From Agrocybe praecox (taxonomy: Eukaryota; Basidiomycota; Agaricomycetes; Agaricales; Agrocybaceae): 64,000 nucleotides of DNA. Where the stretch lies: assembly GCA_964017145.1 (NCBI GenBank), contig OZ024842.1, positions 2,542,001-2,606,000 of the forward strand, given 5' to 3'. The translations under genes were made by a program, and so were the position numbers. This document shows positions 33,605 through 45,130 of the stretch, in pieces (within the stretch, counting starts at the first letter, position 1; each line of letters opens with the position of its first letter). The notes beneath the pieces are model-generated. The model did not search any database. It was not told the origin of the DNA and saw nothing but the letters and a program-made list of their open reading frames with translations.

Positions 33605-34797
33605 AATATTTCAATGGCCTTGCTGAAAGTAAGGCTCCCCACGGTCTGAATTCACCATATATAGTAACGCTCCCCCTTATGTTTTCTCCGTATTTTCTGC
33701 TACTTTGGAATCAAACATGTGCAAACACCTCTCTAAAGATTTTGCCCTCACGAGTCACAACGACCCGTATTTTCTGCTGCCTTTGTTTCTAACATGAACA
33801 AACTACCGGTTCCGGCATCATTTAGCTCCGAAGTTCCGTTGGTTTTATTCAACGCTGTTCAAATTTAACTTCAATATTTCAAGGTGTTCAACATTTCACT
33901 TCAACGCTCAACATCAACTTCAACAAATCCTAACTTCTGTTCTCCTCTATTGCTACATATAGCTCTTTTCTACCATGATTACGAACATGGATTTGCCCCA
34001 AATTTGCCCCAGTTCCACTTCCCGACAATCCAGGCCAACTGTAACGTTACTTTTCTGGGTATCTGCTAACACTGTGGTCCCTTTCTTTACGCGTGCATTG
34101 CAATATCTTGACTATTCCTCGCATATATCCCCCTGTCGCGCGCTACTCCACTTTGTCCTTGTCTTAAGCAGTCCCGGGTGATGGCTTTGGTTGGGTTTTT
34201 GCTGTAATCATAGACTCATTAGCCTCCTTGGGTGCAGAAAAAACCATAGGTCCTTATATATTATTACTATATCTGTTTTAATTTCGTATCCTGTCACAGC
34301 TAGATATACAATGATAAATGCTAATAAATTGCTACTATCGAAATATTAGCCAACCCGTGAGGATTTTTTTAATAATAAGAAAGCTATCCCGATTCCCAAA
34401 CATGTACATATGCTTTTTATTGCGTAACTCTAAGTAGAGAGTCCGAGGGAGGGGCTTCGTAAAGAGTCAGAGGCACAGCAAGGCCCTATCGACGAAGGCG
34501 ATCATTTATATCAATACCTAGTTTATATTACTTGACACTTGTGCTCTGCGCATTCTGTGATCATAATTCATCGAATCGCTTAATCGCTATATTTGGAAAT
34601 GAGTCCATCAGAGACTGACCGAAATTCGAATGGCAGCGTCTTCAACCTCTACTCTAAGCTCGGTCTTGTACCAAACACTGTTCTATAAACACGCTTATAC
34701 TTCAAATCTCTTGAGCAAAGCTTTGTCGCACTTAACTAATCTCTGCACGGCACCTTCCTTCCATTGATCCACGATACATCGTTAAATTGAGCTAAAG
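33605..34797. other. Gene-poor intergenic region
   Basis: About 1.2 kb without a supported gene. It has a direct repeat of CCGTATTTTCTGCT (33688-33701 and 33765-33778), a TTCAAC-rich patch near 33850-33930, and AT-rich stretches near 34260-34380. Short frames on the plus strand near 33.9-34.2 kb show no recognisable content. The right end must contain the BET5 promoter. Confidence 0.4.
33688..33778 (+). repeat. Pair of 14-bp direct repeats
   Basis: CCGTATTTTCTGCT occurs at 33688-33701 and again at 33765-33778, 77 bp apart; the following bases are also similar (ACTTTGG versus GCCTTTG). The origin is unknown. Confidence 0.5.
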
Positions 34798-35563
34798 ATG
34801 ACAATCCATAGTCTCTATATCTATGACAGGTACGAATCCTGTCGCAATCTCTGCTGGTCTCTTCTTTTGAGAGTCTTCATTGATACTATAGACATTGCAT
34901 TTGCGTTTATTATCAAGATTGGCATCGTACCAAACGCCCGAAACCCGCAGTGGAAGGAGGCATTCTTCCCGCTGTATCTCAAGCAGTTTCCTACAATCCA
35001 GTCACGAGCGCGGAAAGCAATGCAGGCTCAACGTCTGGATTTAGCAGCCCACGAAACACACTTTCTTCAAGCACAGGCATCGTTGTTGCCATGAATGAAG
35101 GAACGAACCCGTTGCCTTCAACACCACAGTCCTCAACACCTACGGGTACCGCCAATACGAGCACCGGATTACCGTTCGACGAAGAGGCCAAATTGGTGTA
35201 TGGTGTTGTAATTTCTCTGAGAAATATGGTGAAAAAGTTATCAACCAAGTGAGTGATCATTTTAGGGACACAATACGGGCACTGAAATCATGTTCCAGAG
35301 ACGAACAATTCACAAATTATCGCACGTCTGCATACAAGCTGCATCTATTCGAAACAGTAACTGGTTACAAACTTGTAATGCTTAGTGATCCAAAAACCGA
35401 TTCGCTACGCTTCGTATTACGCCAAATATATGTTGGTCCTTTCTTGGAATACGTAGTAAGGAACCCCCTGGTCAAAATGGACTCGAGGGAGCAGGGTATA
35501 GATAATGAATATTTCCGTGCAAGCGTAGATAGGTTAATTAGAGGGCTTTCTGTATTCTCGTAG
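34798..35563 (+). CDS. BET5: TRAPP complex subunit Bet5 (TRAPPC1)
   Basis: Core subunit of the TRAPP complexes, which act as exchange factors for Ypt1/Rab1 in ER-Golgi traffic and autophagy. Three exons (34798-34829, 34892-35248, 35299-35563) sum to 218 codons, 217 aa. The longin-like start MTIHSLYIYDRHCICVYYQD is typical, and the C-terminal half KLHLFETVTGYKLVMLSDPK, RQIYVGPFLEYVVRNPL matches the family. A Ser/Thr/Pro-rich insertion of roughly 70 residues (about 55-125) sits between the first helix and the second part; such a loop is common in fungal Bet5. Without splicing the first exon the conserved CICVYY block is out of frame. Confidence 0.95.
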
Positions 35564-35651
35564 ACGAAGACACCTTCGATACTATTGCTTTGCAAAGGAA
35601 ATGATAGAAAATTTGCCCATAGAAGATCCAGATTAGTAGTGAATGAGAGTA

Positions 35652-38600
35652 CTAACTCGATTTAAGTGGGGTTTCGGGTTGCTGTTCACTCTGAATGAAC
35701 TGTTGCCTGAGGGTTTTCAATAGTGAAGTCTTCAGTGCACGTTCTGGTGCACTACCGTCTTTGTCGTCCGCATCTCCAGCCACTGCTTCGTCTAGCGCTA
35801 GCTTGGTCTCCCCGAGACGGAGCATATCCTCCTCTATGGTACCTTTTGATATCAATTTGACCACATCCACATCTCGTTTCTGACCGATCCGATATGCTCG
35901 GTCCTGGGCTTGGCGGTCGTTATGAGGGTTGAAATCTTGATCAAACCTTTGGCAGAAACTCAGTAACGGACAAGTAAGAAGCCAATAAAACATACATAAT
36001 GACAACAGATGCGGCGGTAAGATTGATGCCCATTCCTATAGCAATTTAGTACACAAGATATTCAAAATAGATACCGCAAAATAAGTACCTCCAGCCTTCG
36101 TCGACAACAAGAATACAGGAATAGCATCATCTTCAGTGAACTCATCCACCAAAGTCTGTCGAACATCTACAGGCGTGCTGCCAGTCAGAACCAGGAATTT
36201 GATGTTGCGATTCCTCAGCACGGCTTGTAAGATGTCTAATATTTGCGTAAACTGCAACATTCGATTAGTGTAAAAAAATTCAGGGGGGTAAATAATCCAC
36301 ATACCTGAGAAAATATCAAGATTTTACGGCCTTGGTTGCGGTAGTCTTCAACGAGCTTTAGCAGGACTTGAACCTTTCCAGCATCGATGTAGCAATCTTT
36401 GTCCTGAAGATATTTTCGCGTAGACTATGAATTTCGTCGTCAGTATATGATATACAGGTTGCAAATAATGAGCCAACTTTATACGTCGCACAAAAGACTT
36501 GTAGTTCGGAGTCCGTCATGACTGACATATCTTCCTTGACAAGTTCAAACAACGCGCCACGTTTTCTGAAATCCGGTTCCTTGAGAAGTTGTTTTGTGAT
36601 GCCAGTCAAGGTTTCATCAGTGAAAAGCTTTCGGAAAAGCATAGGATGCGAGGCGGCTTTTCTCAGATCCATGAGTACATTAGAGCTGTTTTCTGCGTAC
36701 AATTTGTCCTTTGGGCGAGCGGCAGCCTTCTTTTTGGAAGGCTTTGTTGTAACGGTTTCATCATCATCCAAAGCGGCTTCTACGATTGTCTTGCGCGAAC
36801 GGTTGAGCGTATCATGATATATAGTCCGCTGGAGTTCAGTCATGTCACACCACTCTATACGCTCCGTTTTCTTGGGTAGGTCTTTCAGCACCTGCATTCA
36901 TTTAAAGGCATCGGTATCAAAATGGACGCGGATGACAAGTTTGCATACCTGATCTTTTCTTCGACGTAGCACAAACGGTGTCATCATAGTTTTTGCTCGT
37001 GAAATTCGCTCCTGAGACAATAGACTGATCTTGGTATCTCCTCTGACTTTGAAGATTGCACGCAATGACTCGATTGATCCAGCAAATTGCTCGGGTAGGA
37101 TAAAATTTAGCAGAGACTTTTAAAGTAATGATGATTAGATTTTTTCCCAAGGAAAAAAACAAGTAATGTCACTCACGACAAGCTCCTGAAGATTATTCTG
37201 CAGCGGAGTCCCGGTCAACAATAACCGCCAGTTAGATCCAAATTTAAGCAGTGATTGATAACGTTGAGATTGGAAATTCTTCAAGACGTGCCCTTCATCA
37301 TAAACACAACACTGTAATTTATAAGTCAGGGTAAAACGATAAGGGAAGAATACATCCACATACGTCCCAATCGATTCTGCGGAAAAACTTGCGATCACGA
37401 TCATCACCTTGGGCCAGATTATAAGTCGTGATTAAGACTTCCCAGCCGTCAGATCCTTTGCTCTTGCATCTCTGCGTATCAAGCAAAGTTTCTCTGAGAA
37501 GCGGCCTCTCGTTCTTGTCCGCGTAATAGGTTTGGATTGCAATAGAAGGGGCAAATTTTGCGAATTCCCGGCACCAGTTTTCCAGAGTCGACGAACTGAG
37601 TAAACGGGAACAACTGAGATGAAACCCTAACGAAACGACGAAGGATGCAACGTACGGAACTACGATGAGATGGGGCCCCTTCTTGCCTTGCTCTTTTAGA
37701 TAAGACAAAAAGCTGATAACTTGAATAGTTTTCCCAAGACCTTGATGACCGTTAGCGACGTTATCGAAGCTGACAGAGATACATACCCATCTCATCCGCA
37801 AGGATGCAGCTCAAATGACTACTATACAATAAATTGAGCCAATTAACGCCAAGCAGTTGATATTCTTTCAACGTGACGCCATTTGCCAGCAATTTGGGTT
37901 GGCTGGTAAGGTAATTCTTCGGCTTGGAGTTCTTCGCGGTGACTGAAGTCAGACTGAGTGCCCCCTCTTCCGCGTTGTCTTCGATGATACTCTTTTTGCT
38001 AGGCGCCCATGATGCGATGGAAGAACGAAGTTTAGCACCGATCCTTTCGCAACTTTCTAGGACATTGTCCACCACCCCGTACTCCTTCAACATGTCTACG
38101 CAGTCATCGAACATACGAGAGCTAATGCCACTCGATCCTGCTTTCTTCTTTCCCGTACCAAGTCTAGTTCTAACATCTTCAGGAGATAAAAATGGACGGA
38201 GACCAATTATTGCTTGTGCTTGTTCGGAGGTACAGCCTAGACAGCGAGGTTAGTGCAAGACAAAAGGTAGGACATGTGCATACCAGTTAATTCCTGTAAT
38301 GCATCGGCCTCCGAAGAGTTTATGTATTCTAAAGCACGACTTTCGAAAGTAGATGACAAAGGTTCGCTTTTCTCCCTCTCTTCTTCTTTACTTTCACCGT
38401 CAAATGCGGAATCAGAATCAGAATCAATTACTAGTTTCTTGACTCGCTTCCGTGGAAGCTGTCTTATAAGGGGAGTTGAAGGAGACGCAGGAGCAGGGGC
38501 AGGGGTAGGCGATGTAAGATCAATGATTGGTCTCGCGGGCGGAGGAGTGGATGGTGATTTCGTCTCCAGAGCTGTTCGATTCGCATAGATCAGTGATTTC

Positions 38601-39627
38601 TTTCCTTTCTCCTTGACAGAAGCACGTTGTGCTTTGGATGCATCTTCCAATTCCTTTACCCGTCCAATACTCTCCTTTGAGCCGGAAACAGGCGATAGTG
38701 ACGGGAGTGGCTGCCAACTTGAGTCGTTTAGGAAGAATGTAGCTTTGTTCTTGTCCCCATTTGCGCGAGTCCAGGCAGCCTTCTTGCGTTGATAATTATG
38801 TTCAGGGTTTTCAAATTGAAAAAGCTGGAAGGCTTTATCTGAAGAAAGGTCCGATGTTGGATGGAGGTCGCGTACAGGGCTTGGTCGACTCTTAGTGAGA
38901 CGAGGCTTCGATGGACCTGCTAGAACTTGCGAAGGTGATGGTAGGGAGTCATCTGATGATAGAGAGGTAGTATCCATACTCATGGACGTTGCGTGTCGTT
39001 TCCGTTCGACGCGATGAATTTCAGAAGAAGGTGGCGACTGTGGAACAGCAAACGCGTCTATGGATGAACCTCTGTTTATCCTTTTACGTGGAGGACCTTC
39101 CTCGTGATTCCCTGAATCTTCCTTGCTATATTGGCGGCGCAATGTCGCGTGCGATGACCCGCCACGAGATATAAATCCGCTCGATGCACTTAAAGGATCA
39201 AAAGGGAAACTTGGCACACTTTGTGCCCAACCGTTTGCATATGTGGATGATGACGAGGACGATAAATCTCGCGATAGAGGGGCACTATAAGGTCGGTAAG
39301 GTTTCGATTCGGCCTCTTCTGGAGCAATTGGACTCGAATTAGGCACAAGAACATTGCCGAGCGGGGGAGTATTGGGGAAGAAACGAGAAGACAAGGTGGC
39401 ATCCCGAGACTGTGCAGGAGGCATAACGAAGGGTGGCTGACTTGAGGGTTCGGGCATTTTTGAAGCTGATGATAATGCACCCTGTGTACGATTGATTCTT
39501 TCCCGGGTGGATTTTAGTTGTTCTAATACTTTTCCCTGAGGAAATGTTGGTGGTTAAAACGAGTAACTTTCACCACCACAGCTTGGAAATTACCTTATTA
39601 TTATTCTTAGATTCTGAAGTCGAGATC
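35652..39627 (-). CDS. FUN30: SNF2-family chromatin remodeller Fun30/SMARCAD1
   Basis: ATP-dependent nucleosome remodeller that acts in heterochromatin silencing and in DNA end resection. The small first exon (ATG at 39625-39627, [12 protein letters not shown]) is joined by a short intron to [18 protein letters not shown]. About 450 residues of Ser/Pro-rich sequence follow, with a possible CUE-like helical segment (about 38.05-38.3 kb). The SNF2 domain starts at [19 protein letters not shown]; Walker A is split by an intron (LADEMG, then [10 protein letters not shown]); Walker B is the DEGH form ([13 protein letters not shown]); then [17 protein letters not shown]. The helicase C part includes FLLSTKAGG and [23 protein letters not shown] is at 35652-35654, 88 bp from the convergent BET5 stop. 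The DEGH box and end sequence support the Fun30 subfamily. Confidence 0.92.
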
Positions 39628-40269
39628 ATGCATAAGATATATCCCGTAGAGTAACGTTGAAAGAGGGAATACGAACAAAGCCAGAATGAAGGTGTAGATG
39701 AGGAGCCAACTGACTATGGCCAACAATCAATGCAGCGTGGTTCTCGGCGGAGAGTCAAATCAGGTAACTATTTTACAATAAATTTATTCCACAATATCCT
39801 GCTGTCCCCAACCACCTACATCTCAATGACCCTTCTCGTTAATCCATACCATGTTGTACAAGCGGGTTGGTATAATTTTGAAAGAGAGAGGGTATACCAC
39901 AGATTTCGTCTCTGTGAAATGGCCTTCTAACAAAGCCTTTGGTATGCACCCAATTCGTGCGCGAGCAAATCTGACCCTACAATACAGTATTTCCACTGCA
40001 ACATTAACGCTATAATAAAAGCCATCTGTACGAACGGTTTGTCAAAGCCATATAGTATGTGGTTTATAGCTGCACGACACGATAATTTTCATCATCATTG
40101 AGTCAAGTATTATGTAATGTGGTCTCGGCTTGGTCTCGGCAAGCATGCCCCGACGACTGACTTGGGTAAATAGGTGAACGTCACCAGCGGTGACCAGGCG
40201 CCTGCCCAATCACCCTCATTCCGCAGTAACCTACACTCTCATTTCCTTCCAACACATTCGAGTTCCTTA
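39628..40269. other. Intergenic region FUN30/mitochondrial carrier
   Basis: About 640 bp between two divergent genes. The first frame at 39730-39930 and the N-terminal extension of the carrier frame (from 40174) have no recognisable content. The stretch is taken as promoter and leader sequence. Confidence 0.35.
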
Positions 40270-41532
40270 ATGTCGGGCCCACCAGCTCCAGTCGTCTTGG
40301 TCATGGCCATGGCCCTCAGTCTGGGTGTATTCGTCCCTTTGACTGGGGTTCTTGTTAGATTCAGAGCAAATTATAATCCAAAGGGCCTCCAGCTCGACTC
40401 CGAGGGAGGAACAGACCCTTATACTGGCCCTGTAGTTAAATCTTATTTTGAAATGCTACGAAGGGTCTATCGTCTCGAGGTGTGTCTTCAAGCATGCACC
40501 AATGATTATGAACACTTTGACTCATTGCTCGTGTGCATTCGTGTACCAGGGATGGCCTGGTCTTTATAAAGGACTGAGTATGTTCTAGGAACCGCATTGC
40601 TTATGCTCTTAATCTATTGAACTAACCGATGACTCCTATTAGTGCCCACCGCTATTAGCTCCTTTTTTGTCAGTCTTCTGGTTCTCTTCGCCATGAACAC
40701 AGATCAACCCCGACATGGAAAATACAGAGCGCCCGAAGTCGGAATCCTGGTGGGCAATATGTTACTCCTACCCTTTAAGATACTTATCTTTCATATAGGG
40801 GACTTTGGGTTATAGCATGATGATGATGATTATATCCCTGCCAACGGCCATCTTGACTTACCGGTGTGTCCGTCCATTGAAAATATCTGTCATTTCAAGT
40901 CCTCATGGTATATTAGATCCATTACTACGCCATACAAGCTGTCTTATTTCAATGTCATGGCATCTCTCCGTGTTCTTTTGACTCCTACGGAAATGCGCCG
41001 CCCATGGACCCTCTATCTAACCCCGGGTCTCATGGCTGCTGAAGTACTTCACATAATTATCGTCATACTATTCCTTGGTCCCCTTCGACGGGTCCTCCTC
41101 CCCGGATTGTCAGAGCCCGGTCTTTCAACTGGCGAAATATCGATCTTCAAATTAATCCTCTACTTAATTATCTTAGTTGTATCAGTGCTTGCTTTAGCAC
41201 CTTTGGAAGTAATAGCGACCAGGTTGGCTATTCAAAGGAACCACGCTTCTCCCGAATTCAATTCGGTTTCTCAAGAAGTTGACGGTGATTCAGAAGAGGC
41301 ACCAGTCTACGGTACTGGAGAAGAAGAGGTTATCGGGTTAGTCCGCAATGAAGTTCAACTTTATTTCTTTTAGCTGATGGTCTTATACATATACAGACTG
41401 AGACACGAGGGTGATCCTTACCACGGTTTAGTTGATTGCGCACAGAGGATAATTAATGAAGAGGGATGGATGACGCTCTATCGAGCTTGGTGGATAACAT
41501 TATTAGGTGGTTTGGGAAGTTCCTTTGCTTAA
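40270..41532 (+). CDS. Divergent mitochondrial carrier family (SLC25) protein
   Basis: Predicted inner-membrane carrier of about 330 aa from six exons; the start MSGPPAPVVLVMAMALSLG is at 40270-40272 and TAA at 41530-41532. Carrier features: EGWPGLYKGLMPTAISSFF, the canonical PLEVIATRLAIQRN in the third repeat, and EEGWMTLYRAWWITLLGG at the C-terminus, equal to the (D/E)Gxxxx(Y/F)(K/R)G element. The first repeat has PLTGVLVRFRAN, which lacks the acidic residue of Px(D/E)xx(K/R), and I do not find a clear signature in the middle repeat (LVPTEMRR-type region LLTPTEMRRPWTLYL). Such degenerate carriers are known in fungi with unknown substrates. An in-frame ATG at 40174 could add 32 residues. Confidence 0.8.
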
Positions 41533-42004
41533 TTCAGTTCCTCTGTACCACTGCGCTTATATTTATTACGCACTATGCCACGCCCCAATGTATGTTGTGG
41601 TCGATTGCTCCGCCTTTGGACCCAATCAGTAAAGTGGGCCAGACAAATTGTATGTCATTGAGGTACGCATTGAGGACTCGGAATCAATGAACTGCGCACT
41701 GGTGCGTGCATCGAGCTCTCATGGCGCATCCGCAACCAATAGTTGGATTGGCCAATTGATTAAGCTCGTGGAGACAATACCGTGCGCATATATACGCAGC
41801 ACTTGAAGGAGGCATTTTTCTATACAAAACTCATTGCGCAGCTGTCAAACATAACTGGGATAAAAATTGCCACAAATATGTTTCCGGTTCGAGCCTCGAG
41901 GAAATATCCAAAGGACGACCTCTACTATAATTAGTTAACCGCATGGGGTACTCGAGTAAGGACTAGTTAATCACTCTGTATTTACTTAAAACGATCTAGG
42001 GTTA

Positions 42005-42175
42005 TTTTCTACCAGGTGGCCAACACGTCTCCCACCAAGGCTGTGTATCCATAGAGCATCGTTTGTGGTTCTGACATTCGGTTTTGTTATAATGGTTTTC
42101 TTTTTGACTAGAAGCACTCCTTGCACCAATGCTGACCAAAATGACAAAGTATGCCGTGAGTATCCACCTCTGCAT
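42005..42175 (-). CDS. Candidate small secreted protein (weak)
   Basis: An uninterrupted ATG frame of about 57 codons. The first 20 residues, MQRWILTAYFVILVSIGARS, look like a signal peptide (basic start, hydrophobic core, small residues before the likely cleavage). The remainder is hydrophilic and contains three cysteines (TECQNHKRCS and WETCWPPGRK). CCAAT-type repeats lie about 150 bp upstream. The frame is short, an odd cysteine count argues against simple disulfide pairing, and there is no homology evidence, so it may be chance. Confidence 0.25.
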
Positions 42176-42325
42176 TCCGCCAGCCAATTTGAAGATGGAA
42201 AAGTGATGAGGAGGAGGCGAACGACGCGGTCAACAACCAGAAAGCACATAGATACATTCATGGTATAGTCTAATGGCAACAGCAGGGCTGATGGCCTAAA
42301 CGAGCGCTGCCAAGGCCAGGGCAGT

Positions 42326-42349
42326 ATCCAATCATCCAGTCATCCAATC
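42326..42349 (+). repeat. Three tandem 8-bp CCAAT-type repeats
   Basis: ATCCAATC, ATCCAGTC and ATCCAATC follow each other without a gap. Two copies contain a perfect CCAAT box. They may be promoter elements or a simple repeat. Confidence 0.5.
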
Positions 42350-43407
42350 ACGGCCTCGGGGCGAACTATAAACTATGTCAATCAGGCGCACGTTGGGTGA
42401 CGATGCTAACCAAAAGGTGATGAACCGAAAAACTTCTCAGCTTCTTCCATGAACCATGGGCATTATGTGTATACTTTTGTTCCGCAGACTGTGTCTGAGG
42501 AAAATGCAACTTTCCCACTTGCGGTTCCTTTTGGACCAGGGGCACTGATACGATGGAAAAAGAAGGATATCCTGGGTGTACTACCCGATAACCTTCACAC
42601 TTGACTCTTCTAGATCGACTTGAAGGCATTCCCAACTTCCCCAGATGTTTCAACATCCTCTTCCTCACTCTTTTTCGTGTTGGCCCAATCCACCAATCGG
42701 ACAGAAGCATAAAGGGAAGGTCTTGGTTTTTTTATTATAGGAACAGCGGCAATCCTCGGTGTTATCGAACATACATCCCATAGGATGCGAAGAACACCCA
42801 TGCCAAGCTGGAAAGCCAAAAACAAAAACGCCACCTACGTATCCCACACTCTTGATCACTTACAGCTAACTTTCCCTCTATGAAAGGCCCATGAGATCGC
42901 CAAGAGATCGTAGAATGCCAACCAATGACACCTTCTAATCACTTTCGAACAAACGTTTTTTTGACAGTAGTAGAAAGAGGACGGTCCATGAAACCTGGTC
43001 CTCGTCCAGATAAGCGGGTAAAGGGTCGTCCTGCCAAAAAGAAAATTACCTCTGGGTACCGAGGTATGAACAAAGCATAGTCTGAAATCTATCCCCTCAC
43101 AACCAGATACTTGTCATTGATTCGTGATCATTAACTGCCTAGGCGAACCAAGTGGATACCTAGCGAGGCGCATCACAATATACTGAGCGCAGAACAAATA
43201 AATATCCGTAATTTGGCCGTAAACGACTGACGGACGAATATTGGCCACTATGTTTCAATCCGCGGAACTCTGTTTGCACCGGCTCCCGCCTGGTTCGTAT
43301 ACTTCGGGTAGATAAACAAACTCGCAATTATATGATGTTATTGCCTTGGACTGGATCATACTTCGGTCTGACTTAATGCTTTCTCCTCCGATGCATCTCA
43401 AGTTCCC

Positions 43408-43602
43408 ATGTCTGATGCTCAACTAGTTTTGTCGGGGTGGGAAAATATGTTCAATGCTGTGCGTTTCTTCATCTCTCACGCTTCTGTAACTTCTGATATT
43501 CAAGTTCCCGATATCATGGAAAGTTGGCGACAAGTCTTCTTTCTTGAGAAGGCTCCGTTCCCTGAGCTTTGGGAAAGTTGGACAATTCAATCTGACAGCT
43601 AA
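43408..43602 (+). CDS. Short hypothetical frame upstream of Zn2Cys6 gene
   Basis: A 64-aa ATG frame (MSDAQLVLSGWENMFNAVRF) that ends 134 bp before the ATG of the regulator. I recognise no domain. It may be an upstream ORF in a long leader, an exon of an unrecognised gene, or chance. Confidence 0.2.
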   Translation: MSDAQLVLSGWENMFNAVRFFISHASVTSDIQVPDIMESWRQVFFLEKAPFPELWESWTIQSDS

Positions 43603-43736
43603 ATGGTACTATTCCCGGTTTTGTAACACATCGGAAATGCCAAGACTTGCTAACACTACAAATACTAGGTACCTTTCAATTTGGCCTTTCACCCAAACAA
43701 CCACGCTAACTGTGCTACTAGTCTCTACCTCAAATC

Positions 43737-45130
43737 ATGTCGTCAGAAACTGCCGCCCGAAAGAAAAGGAGTAGCGTATCGGACACAACTCCCGCCCCCG
43801 ACGGTGACCATCGCAAGAGGTAAATTAACATGCTTTGTGAATGAATATACTCTTATCTTTTCTCTTTAGACGTCGCAACAGGACCACCCAATCATGCCTG
43901 AACTGTCATACTTCGAAAAGAATGGTAATGAATCTAGGGCATTTTTTCGCTCAAAAGCTTATTTCTTTGCCAGTGTGACAGGAAGCGCCCTGCATGCGCA
44001 CGTTGTACACAACTCGGATTAGTACGTACCTTCTCGAAACGGTAATATTTGTGCTAATAATGCCTATAGACAGGATTGTGTGTGTACGAGGTCGATGACC
44101 CGAGTCAACGCACAGAAACTCAAGACGAGAGCTCTCGCTTGCTCAAGCGAGTGGCAGAACTCGAAGGTGTTATTCGAGAGGTAAAACACATGTATTTATT
44201 TAGGAGCCGTCCTTTTTTAAAACTCTCGTATCTAGTTAAAGAATAAGCCTCACCCTCGCTGGTCACAAGCAACGAATAACGGAGATGACTTCGAGAAATG
44301 GGGCTCACGTCCCCAAACTGCCAGCGACGGGTCTTCTTCCAGCTCGTCTTCATCCCCCCCCACGTCCTCATCATCCTCAGAGCGCGGGGACACGTCCCCT
44401 CGTCACACCAACTCCATACATCCCATGAACACCATTCCTATTCATACTCAGACGAGCGCCACTGATTCGAGACGCAAGTCCCCGTATGGCTCGGGCTCCC
44501 CGCTGCATACCCCATCTCCAGGACTTATGACACCGACAGACGAATTTCCACTTTCAAACATTAGCATTGCGGGCCAGAACCCATTCCAGGACTATGAACT
44601 CTCCTCCATGTTCTTGAGCTATCCAGGGCTTATGGGATTCGGTGATGGAACCTTCTCCCCTGTCATGGAAAGTAGAACGAACAAACATGCTCACGGGAAC
44701 TGCAACTGTCTACATGAGCCAACAAGCTATAGCACGATGCTGGAGTTGTCGTTGAGGTTGCGCAAGGCATCTGAGGTACTTAGCCAATCGCCCAGTCATC
44801 AAATCGGGGGATTTTGCCATCTATCACAACGTATCTCGGAGTTAGACTCATTAACGATGTGAGTTGTTTTGCTTATATCACTGTGGATGCAATTCTAATT
44901 ATTCTCTCAGAAATCTTCTCAGCGACATTTCTTCAGGCCAGAGAGGCATGAATGACACCGCTGCTGGGAACTTCCTTTCCCCGCAAATGTACTCCCACAG
45001 AGTATCGCCTTCGCAAAGGGCACCTACTATGGTGAATACTAGACAATGGGACATGGCGCCTTCAAGCGCTAATTCTCCTGCGTCTCTCGACGATTCTTTC
45101 ATGTCATGGGAACCACCACGGAGGTCGTGA
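43737..45130 (+). CDS. Zn(II)2Cys6 transcription factor
   Basis: Fungal-type regulator of about 390 aa in six exons. The ATG at 43737 gives MSSETAARKKRSSVSD. The binuclear zinc cluster spans three exons: CLNCHTSKRM, CDRKRPACARC, and TGLCVYEVDDPSQR, giving the six cysteines C-x2-C-x6-C-x6-C-x2-C-xn-C. A short coiled-coil segment follows (LLKRVAELEGVIREL), as in dimeric members. The rest is Ser/Pro-rich and low-complexity, with no fungal_trans middle homology region visible. A C-rich patch (HGNCNCLHEPTSYSTMLELS) occurs near residue 280. TGA is at 45128-45130. The target genes are unknown. Confidence 0.88.

Larger units (their letters stand above)
41533..43736. other. Gene-poor region upstream of the first Zn2Cys6 regulator
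   Basis: About 2.2 kb with no confidently supported gene. It contains a weak candidate small secreted protein on the minus strand near 42.0-42.2 kb, a triple CCAAT-type repeat at 42326-42349, and a 64-aa ATG-initiated frame at 43408-43602. Frames around 42.4-42.9 kb on the minus strand (for example one ending KSEEEDVETSGEVGNAFKSI) do not match anything I recognise. Confidence 0.35.

Noticed and set aside
41880..41900. tRNA B-box-like sequence GGTTCGAGCCT
   Set aside because: No matching A-box or cloverleaf could be folded from the sequence 50-70 nt upstream.
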